Source: Heritagella_A intestinalis (GTDB taxonomy: Bacteria > Bacillota > Clostridia > Oscillospirales > Acutalibacteraceae). Taken from it: 61,596 nucleotides of DNA. Positions 16,883-23,646 of the stretch are shown one piece after another (within the stretch, counting starts at the first letter, position 1; each line of letters starts with the position of its first letter). The notes beneath the pieces are model-generated. The model made no database searches. It was not told the DNA's origin and worked only from the letters and a program-made list of their open reading frames with translations. Position numbers and translations under genes: made by a program. Location of the stretch: the NCBI GenBank assembly GCA_904418995.1, contig CAJFQF010000013.1:1-61596 (forward strand), given 5' to 3'.

Positions 16883-19345
16883 TTATACGCGGACCTTGGT
16901 GCGCAGGGTGTTGCTCTCACGATAGGGCCGCACCAGCAGATAAATCATGCCGATTACCAGCAGGAAAGCAATCACCGTAAACACCCCGAAGGAGCCGGTA
17001 GTAATCAGGTTGCCGATCTGATAAATGCACAGGGAGACCACATACGCGAAGCCGCACTGATAGCCAATGGCGAACCAGGTCCACTTGGCGTTGTTCATCT
17101 CCCGCTTGATGGCGCCGATGGCCGCAAAGCAGGGGGCGCACAGCAGGTTGAACACCAGGAAGGAGTAGGCGGAAACCTGGGTGAAGGACTCCCGCATGGC
17201 GGCCCAGACCTGCCAGCCGTTTTCGGCCACCTCGTCAAAGCCGCCGAAGAGCACGCCGAAGGTACCCACCACGTTCTCCTTGGCAATCAGGCCGGTGATG
17301 GCAGCTACGGCCGATCTCCAATCGCCCCAGCCCAGAGGAATGAAGATCCAGGCAATGGCGTTGCCGATGACAGCCAGCAGGCTCTGCTCCATATCCACCG
17401 GGCCAAAGCCGTTCTCGCCAAAGCCATAGCCGGAGAGGAACCACACCAGAATGGTGGCCAGGAGGATGACGGTACCGGCCTTCTTGATAAAGGACCAGCC
17501 CCGCTCCCACATGCTGCGCAGGACATTGCCCACGGTGGGCAGGTGATAGGCGGGCAGCTCCATGACAAAGGGAGCCGGGTCGCCTGCGAACATCTTGGTT
17601 TTCTTCAGGATAATGCCGGAAACCACAATGGCGGCCACGCCCACAAAGTAAGCGCTGGGGGCCACCCACCAGGCCCCGCCAAAGAGCGCGCCTGCAATCA
17701 GGGCAATAATGGGCATTTTGGCGCTGCAGGGGATAAAGGTGGTGGTCATAATGGTCATTTTCCGGTCGCGGTCGTTTTCAATGGTACGGGAAGCCATGAC
17801 GCCGGGCACGCCGCAGCCGGTGCCGATAAGCATGGGGATAAAGGACTTGCCGGACAGGCCGAACTTGCGGAAAATACGGTCCATGATAAAGGCGATACGG
17901 GCCATATAGCCGCAGGATTCCAAGATGGCCAGCAGCAGGAACAGCACCAGCATCTGGGGCACAAAGCCCAGCACAGCGCCCACACCGGCCACAATGCCGT
18001 TGAGAATCAAATCCTGGAGCCAGTCAACGCAGTGGATGGCGTTGAGGCCGTTTTCAACGAGGACCGGGATACCGGGCACCCACACGCCATAATCGTTGGG
18101 GTCGGGCTCTTCCGCCTGGATGGCCGTGGCGAAATCCGCCGCCGTTACGGTGAGGGTCTCCTCTACTTCGCCGGTGTCGTCGTTGTAGAGGTCCAGGCTG
18201 CCCTGCACATTGGCGGCGGAAGCTGCGGTTTCAAACTCGCTGATGACAGCCTCGTCGGTGGCTTCCTCTTCCAGCATGGCGTTGATAGCGTCGGTGTTGA
18301 CCCCGGCCTCGCCGGCAGCCTCAATATAGGCGGCGGCCATATCGCTCTGGAGGGTGTACTCGTCAGAAGCCTCGGTGTAGGCCTCAGAGCCCACGCCGGC
18401 CAGGTGCCAGCCCTCGCCAAAGAGGCCGTCGTTGGCCCAGTCGGTGAAGATGGTGCCCACAGTGGAAACCGAGAGGTAATACACGATAAACATGACCACC
18501 ACAAAGATGGGCAGGGCCGCCCAGCGGTTGGTCACCACCCGGTCGATTTTGTCGGAGGTGGTCAGCTTCTTGTCCTTTTTCTTCTTATAGCAGCCCTTGA
18601 TAATGGAGGATATGTACTCATACCGCTCGTTGGTGATGATGCTCTCCGCGTCATCGTCCATTTCGTCCTCCAGGCCCTTAATAATGGATTCCACATCGGG
18701 AACCTGGCTCATTTCTTCCTTGATTTTCTCGTCCCGCTCAAAGAGCTTGATGGCGTAGAAGCGCTTCTGCTCCTGGGGAATCCCCGTGAGCTGTTCCGCA
18801 ATGGCATCCAGGGCTTCTTCTACCTTGTCGCCAAAACGGTGCACCGCCTGGGAGGCCTTGCCGGACTTGGCGGCCATCACCGCCTGCTGGGCCGCCTCCT
18901 TGACGCCGGTACCCTTCAGGGCGGAAATCTCCACCACGGTACAGCCCAGGGACTTTTCCAGAGCGGCGGTGTTGATTTTCTCCCCGTTCTTGGCCACCAC
19001 GTCGGACATATTGATGGCCATAACCAGGGGCACCCCCAGCTCCATGAGCTGGGTGGTCAAATACAGGTTGCGTTCCAGGTTGGTGCCGTCCACAATGTTC
19101 AGGATGGCATCGGGCTTTTCCTGTAAGATGTAGTTCCGGGCCACCACTTCTTCCAAGGTGTACGGGGAAAGAGAATAGATGCCGGGAAGGTCCGTCAGGG
19201 TGACGTCCTTAAAGCCCTTGAGCTTGCCCTCTTTCTTTTCCACTGTAACGCCGGGCCAGTTTCCCACAAATTGATTGGAGCCTGTGAGGGCGTTGAACAG
19301 CGTGGTTTTGCCGCTGTTAGGATTGCCCGCCAAAGCAATTTTCAT
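16883..19345 (-). CDS. feoB: Ferrous iron transporter FeoB
   Basis: An 820-residue Fe(II) transporter. The N-terminal G domain (about 1-165) has G1 GNPNSGKTT (7-15), G3 DLPG and G4 NMSD. A GDI-like helical domain follows (about 170-270). The membrane part begins near residue 285 and contains the two Gate regions with the conserved cysteines in GTGCGVPGV and IPCSAKMP. The order of a GTP-binding switch controlling a Gate-containing channel is standard for the family. Unusual is an acidic, Ala-rich insert of about 115 residues (about 310-425) between the first and second membrane segments. It is preceded by two feoA genes and a palindromic operator at 19381. Confidence 0.95.
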   Translation of the reverse strand: MKIALAGNPNSGKTTLFNALTGSNQFVGNWPGVTVEKKEGKLKGFKDVTLTDLPGIYSLSPYTLEEVVARNYILQEKPDAILNIVDGTNLERNLYLTTQLMELGVPLVMAINMSDVVAKNGEKINTAALEKSLGCTVVEISALKGTGVKEAAQQAVMAAKSGKASQAVHRFGDKVEEALDAIAEQLTGIPQEQKRFYAIKLFERDEKIKEEMSQVPDVESIIKGLEDEMDDDAESIITNERYEYISSIIKGCYKKKKDKKLTTSDKIDRVVTNRWAALPIFVVVMFIVYYLSVSTVGTIFTDWANDGLFGEGWHLAGVGSEAYTEASDEYTLQSDMAAAYIEAAGEAGVNTDAINAMLEEEATDEAVISEFETAASAANVQGSLDLYNDDTGEVEETLTVTAADFATAIQAEEPDPNDYGVWVPGIPVLVENGLNAIHCVDWLQDLILNGIVAGVGAVLGFVPQMLVLFLLLAILESCGYMARIAFIMDRIFRKFGLSGKSFIPMLIGTGCGVPGVMASRTIENDRDRKMTIMTTTFIPCSAKMPIIALIAGALFGGAWWVAPSAYFVGVAAIVVSGIILKKTKMFAGDPAPFVMELPAYHLPTVGNVLRSMWERGWSFIKKAGTVILLATILVWFLSGYGFGENGFGPVDMEQSLLAVIGNAIAWIFIPLGWGDWRSAVAAITGLIAKENVVGTFGVLFGGFDEVAENGWQVWAAMRESFTQVSAYSFLVFNLLCAPCFAAIGAIKREMNNAKWTWFAIGYQCGFAYVVSLCIYQIGNLITTGSFGVFTVIAFLLVIGMIYLLVRPYRESNTLRTKVRV

Positions 19346-19380
19346 CGGTAAGTTCCCCCTTCAAAATCCATTCTGCGAGA

Positions 19381-19396
19381 GTTAGGAATATCTAAC
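19381..19396. promoter_or_regulatory. Iron-box-like palindrome upstream of feoB
   Basis: GTTAGGAATATCTAAC: arms GTTAG and CTAAC. It has the same form as the two copies upstream of the first feoA. It is likely a binding site for the DtxR-type regulator encoded at the operon end, placed 36 bases before the feoB start. Confidence 0.7.
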
Positions 19397-19410
19397 CCTC
19401 GGGCAAAAAA

Positions 19411-19632
19411 TTACTGTACCTCGATCATCTCCGCGTCGGCCTTCCGCAGGGAAAGCTCATACCCGCGGACCGTTACCTCCACCGGGTCTCCCAGGGGAGC
19501 CACCTTGCGGATATAGACTTGAACGCCCTTGGTAATGCCCATATCCATAATGCGCCGCTTGACAGCGCCCTCTCCATGGAGCTTTACCACGGTCACAGTG
19601 CTTCCCACCTGGGCCTGCTTCAATGTCTGCAT
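19411..19632 (-). CDS. feoA: FeoA-domain protein (second copy)
   Basis: A 73-residue SH3-like FeoA protein. Motifs are LKQAQVGSTVTVVKLHGEG, RRIMDMGITKGVQVYIRK and APLGDPVEVTVRGYELSLRK, the last being the family's signature. The spacing to feoB (65 bases, with the palindrome in it) suggests a regulated internal boundary. FeoA is a small cytosolic partner that interacts with FeoB. Two feoA genes in tandem before feoB are common in clostridia and probably give non-identical subunits. Confidence 0.9.
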   Translation of the reverse strand: MQTLKQAQVGSTVTVVKLHGEGAVKRRIMDMGITKGVQVYIRKVAPLGDPVEVTVRGYELSLRKADAEMIEVQ

Positions 19633-19719
19633 ATCCTTCTCTCCTTCCGTATTCCTAAACCTGCCCCCGGCAGCCGCCGGAGGCTCTCTGTCTGAAAAGC
19701 GCAGCCGCAGCCCCGCTCG

Positions 19720-19932
19720 TCATACCATGATTTTAGAGGCCATTTCGCGGCTCACCGCCACCCGGGAATCCTTCACATTGACGATGACGTTCCCGCCCAG
19801 CTCGGACACCACGGTCACTGTCCCGCCAACGACAAAGCCCAGGTTTTCCAAAAACCGCCGGGTATCCTCCCGGCCGCCAATCCGTTTAATGGTCTGGCTC
19901 TCTCCCGTTTTCATCAGTGTCAACGGCATCAT
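19720..19932 (-). CDS. feoA: FeoA-domain protein (first copy)
   Basis: A 70-residue SH3-like FeoA protein beginning MMPLTLMKTGESQTIKRIGG. It has RRFLENLGFVVGGTVTVVSE and a closing VKDSRVAVSREMASKIMV. This copy differs from the next one in ending with a Val-rich strand rather than the usual GYELSLRK block. It is the first gene of the feo operon. Two palindromes lie immediately upstream, so it should be the most tightly iron-regulated position. Confidence 0.88.
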   Translation of the reverse strand: MMPLTLMKTGESQTIKRIGGREDTRRFLENLGFVVGGTVTVVSELGGNVIVNVKDSRVAVSREMASKIMV

Positions 19933-19960
19933 GCTGCACCCCTCTTTTTGATGATGTTGG

Positions 19961-20006
19961 GTTAGAAATCTCTAACTCGCAAGTAATAGGTTAGCATTAT
20001 CTAACC
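19961..20006. promoter_or_regulatory. Two tandem iron-box-like operators of the feo operon
   Basis: GTTAGAAATCTCTAAC (19961-19976) and GGTTAGCATTATCTAACC (19989-20006) lie 28 and 56 bases before the first feoA. TTGACA on the minus strand (20009-20014) is adjacent to the second, so a bound repressor would cover the promoter. The arms resemble the TTAGGTTAG/CTAACCTAA boxes of DtxR-type regulators. Confidence 0.78.
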
Positions 20007-20106
20007 CGTTTGTCAAGGGGGATTTTCCCAAAGGGCGAAAAAAATATCTGGCGCCCCGGCAATAAACATGATAAAATAAGGAAAAACCCCGTACAGGAGG
20101 ATTTTC

Positions 20107-21099
20107 ATGACCATCGACATTTTTCAGGACTTCGCCCGTTTCAAGGGATATACGTATACGGCCCGCATGGCTTACGGCATGGAAAACGGTTATCCGGTGC
20201 TGCTGCAATACCTCTCTGAAAACCAGTGGCGCGTCACCGTTACCGCCAACATTCCCCAGCCAGCGGCCCTGCAGGGGCGCCTGGGCGTCCAGCTCAACCG
20301 CCGGACGGCTTCCAAACTCCTCTGCAAGCCCGACTCCGTTTCCTGCACCCTGCGGTTCCACGGGGAAAACATCGGGGAGCTCTACCACTACCTGCTGTCT
20401 GTCATCTTCCAGCAGTTTTCCATGCTGGGCGTGGTGCCCCTGACCTTCTGCCCCTTCTGCGGCCAGGACCACTGCGACTCCCTGTGCGTGGTGCAGGACC
20501 GCTACGCCCCGGTACACGAAGCCTGCGCCGCCGGCGTATTCCCGCCGGCCACCTATGAGGAACCAACTACTACCCCGGAAAAGAAGAATTACGTCACCGG
20601 TATTCTGGGAGCTATCCTGGGCCTGCTGGTAGGGGCGCTCCCCCAGCTTGCCCTGAACTACTTCACCGGTTACAGCCTGATGCTCCTCTATCTGCTGCCG
20701 CCGGTGCTGGCCTTTTTCGGCTATAAGCTCCTGAAAGGCCCCGCCACCCGCACGGGAAAAATCATCTGCACTGCCCTTTCGGTGGTTTTCTCTCCCCTCC
20801 TGGCCATGGGCTGCGTCCTGGCCGCTGTCACCAGCTATGAAATCCCCCTGCAGCTGGCCTTTTCCCTGCTGCCCTGGTGGATGACGGAGGCGGAATTCGC
20901 CATGGCGGTGGTCTCGGACTTCCTCTACGGCATCCTCTTTACGGTGTTGGGCAGCCTGCTGGGCTGGCGGTTTATCCTGGGGCCGGGCCGGATGCCCTGC
21001 GAGACCTTCCGGAACCACATGGCCACCCTGCGCTCCCTGCACGGGGAGCCTTTTTCTTCCCCTTCAGAGGAACCTTCTGAGAATGGCCCTGAATACTAA
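20107..21099 (+). CDS. Uncharacterised membrane protein with a CxxC motif
   Basis: A 330-residue protein I do not recognise. Residues 1-145 look soluble and include CPFCGQDHCDSLC (about 117-129), a possible zinc-binding knuckle. From about 160 on there are four to five hydrophobic segments (TGILGAILGLLVGALPQLAL, LYLLPPVLAFFGYKLL, VVFSPLLAMGCVLAAV, FLYGILFTVLGSLLGW). The tail is Ser/Glu/Pro-rich and cytosolic. AGGAGG precedes the ATG. It is divergent from the feo operon, across the iron operators, but nothing ties it to iron. Monocistronic, with its own terminator. Confidence 0.6.
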   Translation: MTIDIFQDFARFKGYTYTARMAYGMENGYPVLLQYLSENQWRVTVTANIPQPAALQGRLGVQLNRRTASKLLCKPDSVSCTLRFHGENIGELYHYLLSVIFQQFSMLGVVPLTFCPFCGQDHCDSLCVVQDRYAPVHEACAAGVFPPATYEEPTTTPEKKNYVTGILGAILGLLVGALPQLALNYFTGYSLMLLYLLPPVLAFFGYKLLKGPATRTGKIICTALSVVFSPLLAMGCVLAAVTSYEIPLQLAFSLLPWWMTEAEFAMAVVSDFLYGILFTVLGSLLGWRFILGPGRMPCETFRNHMATLRSLHGEPFSSPSEEPSENGPEY

Positions 21100-21150
21100 A
21101 CCGATGTGACCTCATTATAGTAAAGGAAATAAATTTTCCCTCTATACCGG

Positions 21151-21188
21151 ATTCGCCCGCCTTTTCCAGACGGGCGAATTTCCTTTTA
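21151..21188 (+). terminator. Intrinsic terminator after the CxxC membrane protein
   Basis: ATTCGCCCG (21151-21159) pairs with CGGGCGAAT (21171-21179), followed by TTTCCTTTTAT. Confidence 0.75.
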
Positions 21189-21217
21189 TCCGCGGCCTTT
21201 TCGGGGCAGGGGATGCC

Positions 21218-21652
21218 TCAATAATAGAACCGGATAAACTTGATATTGTAAAAGTCGCAGGCCAGCAGGTCGTCGGTCTCCACCTCGTTGAGGAGGATGT
21301 AGTTGGCCCCCACCCCCACCAAAATGCCGGTACGGTCTGTCAGGGTGTTGGTGCCCACCAAAAATTCCACCGTCACCCGCTTGCCGATTTGGGTGCGGAT
21401 AAAGCCGTTGAGATACTGCAAATTCTCCGGCGTCACCGCCATGGGCTGGTTTTGCTGGGGCATAATCTGCTGTCCGTTGCCGGATGGGACCATCTGGTTC
21501 TGGAATGCCCCGGAAAGCTGGGGCAGGGCGCTGAACCCCGCGTCATTCCCCACGGAGCACCCGGTGCCTCCCGGGCAGCCCTCGGCGTTGGAATTCGCGG
21601 CAGTCTGGGGCTGAGTGTATACGGCGCTGAAACCGGTATTGGGATACGTCAT
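21218..21652 (-). CDS. gerQ: Spore coat protein GerQ
   Basis: A 144-residue spore coat protein. The N-terminal half is Gln/Asn/Pro-rich and disordered. The C-terminal half is the conserved GerQ domain (about 75-144), from TPENLQYLNGFIRTQIGKRV through VGVGANYILLNEVETDDLL to the end IKFIRFYY. The ATG at 21652 has GGAGAGGAG 7-8 bases upstream. It follows cwlJ at 21 bases on the same strand. In Bacillus, GerQ is cross-linked into the coat and is needed to hold CwlJ there; the pair is an operon in the cereus group, and the same arrangement here supports that role. Confidence 0.92.
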   Translation of the reverse strand: MTYPNTGFSAVYTQPQTAANSNAEGCPGGTGCSVGNDAGFSALPQLSGAFQNQMVPSGNGQQIMPQQNQPMAVTPENLQYLNGFIRTQIGKRVTVEFLVGTNTLTDRTGILVGVGANYILLNEVETDDLLACDFYNIKFIRFYY

Positions 21653-21673
21653 GGAAAAGCTCCTCTCCAAAAT

Positions 21674-22120
21674 TTATGTCTGCTTATATTTTTCCGTAGG
21701 GGAATAAAAGCAGTGGTTGTTGATTCGGCTGTAGAACACGCCGATTCCGCCAGGGGGAAAGTATGTGGGGCAGACGGGCTGATAGGGGTTCTGGAAAAAC
21801 AGGGAATCCCCCACGGACGCCGCCGTGTTCCCCGCCAGGGCCCAGTCGGCAATGGCATAGTGGATTTCCTCCGGGTCCTGGTTATAGATGTTTTGGGGAT
21901 TGTAATTCCCACCCACCTGTGTTTTCATACAAGTGAACTGTCCCGGCTGCTGGATAATATTCCGGACATTGCCGCCGTCGCTCACCCGCTGGAACTCCCC
22001 ATAGGGGACAAAGGTCCGGTTCATCACCACAGAAGCCACCGCCCGCATCCCGTCGTCCCCCTCGCCTCCGGCTTCGCACCGGATGAGCCGGGCAAAAAGC
22101 TCCCGATCTGTGTACGCCAT
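21674..22120 (-). CDS. cwlJ: Spore cortex-lytic cell wall hydrolase CwlJ/SleB
   Basis: A 148-residue hydrolase of the SleB/CwlJ family, without a signal peptide, which is the CwlJ form (SleB has one). The conserved start is LFARLIRCEAGGEGDDGMRAV, with the catalytic glutamate in CEAGGE. SVVMNRT, GQFTC and the C-terminal CFYSP are further family marks. It degrades spore cortex peptidoglycan on germination; CwlJ responds to Ca-dipicolinate. The ATG at 22120 has AAAGGAGGCG upstream. It is first in an operon with gerQ. Confidence 0.92.
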   Translation of the reverse strand: MAYTDRELFARLIRCEAGGEGDDGMRAVASVVMNRTFVPYGEFQRVSDGGNVRNIIQQPGQFTCMKTQVGGNYNPQNIYNQDPEEIHYAIADWALAGNTAASVGDSLFFQNPYQPVCPTYFPPGGIGVFYSRINNHCFYSPTEKYKQT

Positions 22121-22266
22121 TTGCAGCGCCTCCTTTCCGGGAAAACTCTCCCTGTCCACCATATGCGCTTTCCCCCGCCAATGCTACCCCCGTATAATCC
22201 GGGGGAAGGTGGAAAGGCTGTTACCGAAAGGAAATCACCGCCAATTTTGGGAAAAGGGGGAAGGGT

Positions 22267-22764
22267 ATGGAACGGACCCGAATTTTTTTGTGCGGCAGGA
22301 AAGGCGGGCCAGTGTCGTCCCGCCGGGTCAAGGAGGTTTTGGGGCGGTATCTCCCCAACTGCCTGGTAGAGGAGGGCGAGGGCTGGCCCCCAGACCGCCA
22401 GGGCCCCGGCCTGCTGTTGTTCCGGTCCGGGTTCTGCCGGCCGGTGGAGCCCGCCCTGCTGCCGGGATGGGTGGCTTTGCTCCCCGCCGGATGCGCCGAG
22501 GGCCTCCGGGCCCTCCAGGGCACGGGGATTCCCGCCGTCACCTGCGGGGCCTCCTCCCGGGACACCCTGAGCATTTCCAGCTGGGATTTCCCCCAAGGGG
22601 CGGTCAGCGTCCTGCGGGGCGTCACCACCCTGGCCGGGGAGCCAGTGGAACCCGGGGAAATCCCGGTGAAAATGGGCGCCCCCTTGGAGCCAGAGGGGAT
22701 GCTGGCCCTGTGCGGCGCTCTCATCCTGTGCGGCGTCCCGCCTGAAGAAGGGTATCTGCTATAG
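22267..22764 (+). CDS. Uncharacterised protein between spore genes
   Basis: A 165-residue soluble protein I do not recognise. It is rich in Gly, Pro and Leu, with no membrane helix or signal. Recognisable blocks are MERTRIFLCGRKGGP, WVALLPAG and a C-terminal LALCGALILCGV. GGGGGAAGGG precedes the ATG. A TATAAT at 22193-22198 is a possible -10, with a poor -35. It lies between cwlJ-gerQ (divergent) and a SASP gene (same strand). A forespore or coat role is a guess from neighbours only. Confidence 0.55.
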   Translation: MERTRIFLCGRKGGPVSSRRVKEVLGRYLPNCLVEEGEGWPPDRQGPGLLLFRSGFCRPVEPALLPGWVALLPAGCAEGLRALQGTGIPAVTCGASSRDTLSISSWDFPQGAVSVLRGVTTLAGEPVEPGEIPVKMGAPLEPEGMLALCGALILCGVPPEEGYLL

Positions 22765-22823
22765 GCAAATTCTCATCTTAAAAAACATGGGGAAAAAAAA
22801 GCAAAATTTGAAAAAATTGTCAG

Positions 22824-22852
22824 TGATAAAAACCGCCGGCCCGCGCACACTA
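22824..22852 (+). promoter_or_regulatory. Sigma-G-like promoter of the SASP gene
   Basis: TGATA (22824-22828), a 17-base spacer and CACACTA (22846-22852) resemble the forespore sigma-G pattern (TGAATA, 17-18 bases, CATACTA). SASP genes are classical sigma-G targets. Confidence 0.5.
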
Positions 22853-22901
22853 TGAACGCAAACGCCGAACAAAACCTTTTGAAAACGAGGAGTGTATTGA
22901 A

Positions 22902-23090
22902 ATGTCCAACAAGAACGTTGTTCCCGAAGCCCGCGAGGCCCTGAACCGCTTTAAGATGGAAGCTGCTTCCGAGGTTGGCGTGAACCTGAAGCAGGGCTAC
23001 AACGGCGATTTGACCTCCAAGCAGGCCGGCTCTGTGGGCGGCCAGATGGTCAAGAAGATGATCCAGAAGTACGAAGAGGGCATGAAATAA
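22902..23090 (+). CDS. Alpha/beta-type small acid-soluble spore protein
   Basis: A 62-residue DNA-binding spore protein of the alpha/beta SASP family. It has VVPEAREALNRFKMEAASEV, including the EAASE region that corresponds to the GPR protease cleavage site, then GDLTSKQAGSVGGQMVKKMI, the conserved second DNA-binding helix. These proteins coat forespore DNA and protect it from UV and heat. GAGGAG precedes the ATG. Monocistronic, with a good terminator. Confidence 0.95.
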   Translation: MSNKNVVPEAREALNRFKMEAASEVGVNLKQGYNGDLTSKQAGSVGGQMVKKMIQKYEEGMK

Positions 23091-23113
23091 CAAAAGCCCA
23101 AAGCCATAAAGAC

Positions 23114-23148
23114 GGGCGTCATCCCTATGGATGGCGCCCTTGTCTTTT
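23114..23148 (+). terminator. Intrinsic terminator after the SASP gene
   Basis: GGGCGTCATCC (23114-23124) pairs with GGATGGCGCCC (23129-23139), followed by TTGTCTTTT. It lies between this gene and the convergent bofC-like gene. Confidence 0.8.
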
Positions 23149-23158
23149 GGCCGCGGCT

Positions 23159-23566
23159 TCAGCTTTCGTAGTCCTGGAGCATTTGGTTCAGCTCCCGCTC
23201 GTCCCGGGCCGCCAAGCCCTCTTTCAGCAGCTCCTGGTCGTATTCCGGCAGGGAATCCACCCGGGTCTCTAAAATTTGGCAGGGCAGCTCGTGGCCCGCC
23301 AAAAATACCGCCACATAGCCGTTATAAACGGAAATGCGGTATTTGGGGGTTTCCGGCGCAGCCGCCTGGGCGGTGGATTCCTGGGAAGAGCTCCCCGCAG
23401 AAGAGGCGCTTTCTTGACTTGTATCGGGATTTGCGGTAGAATAAGACGATAACCGGGAGGAAGGATCTGCCTGTACCCCCGCGAATTGGGAAACGCCGAT
23501 GACAGCCGCAACGGCGAGGATTCCCGTCCCTGCCAGGCAGGCGGCCAGTAATCTTGGCTTCTTCAA
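23159..23566 (-). CDS. BofC C-terminal-domain protein
   Basis: A 135-residue exported or membrane-anchored protein. An N-terminal hydrophobic helix (about 6-28) and a Ser/Thr/Gln-rich linker lead to a C-terminal domain (about 75-135): YRISVYNGYVAVFLAG, then DSLPEYDQELLKEGL and ELNQMLQDYES. This matches the BofC C-terminal domain found alone in many clostridial proteins. The start is a TTG at 23566 with GCGAGGTGATT upstream. In Bacillus, BofC is a forespore-secreted inhibitor of the SpoIVB protease; here only the domain is shared, so the role is inferred. It is divergent from the PBP gene. Confidence 0.72.
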   Translation of the reverse strand: MKKPRLLAACLAGTGILAVAAVIGVSQFAGVQADPSSRLSSYSTANPDTSQESASSAGSSSQESTAQAAAPETPKYRISVYNGYVAVFLAGHELPCQILETRVDSLPEYDQELLKEGLAARDERELNQMLQDYES

Positions 23567-23646
23567 AGCAATCACCTCGCCGTTAGTATGAGGACGGATT
23601 GGAAAAATATGCAGAAAACAGAAGATATGCAAGGAGTTGGCGGAAC

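Noticed and set aside
14173..19126. Long open frames antisense to htpG (14173-15981) and feoB (16688-19126)
   Set aside because: Same reason: sense genes carry clear motifs, antisense products do not, and the frames lack ribosome sites.
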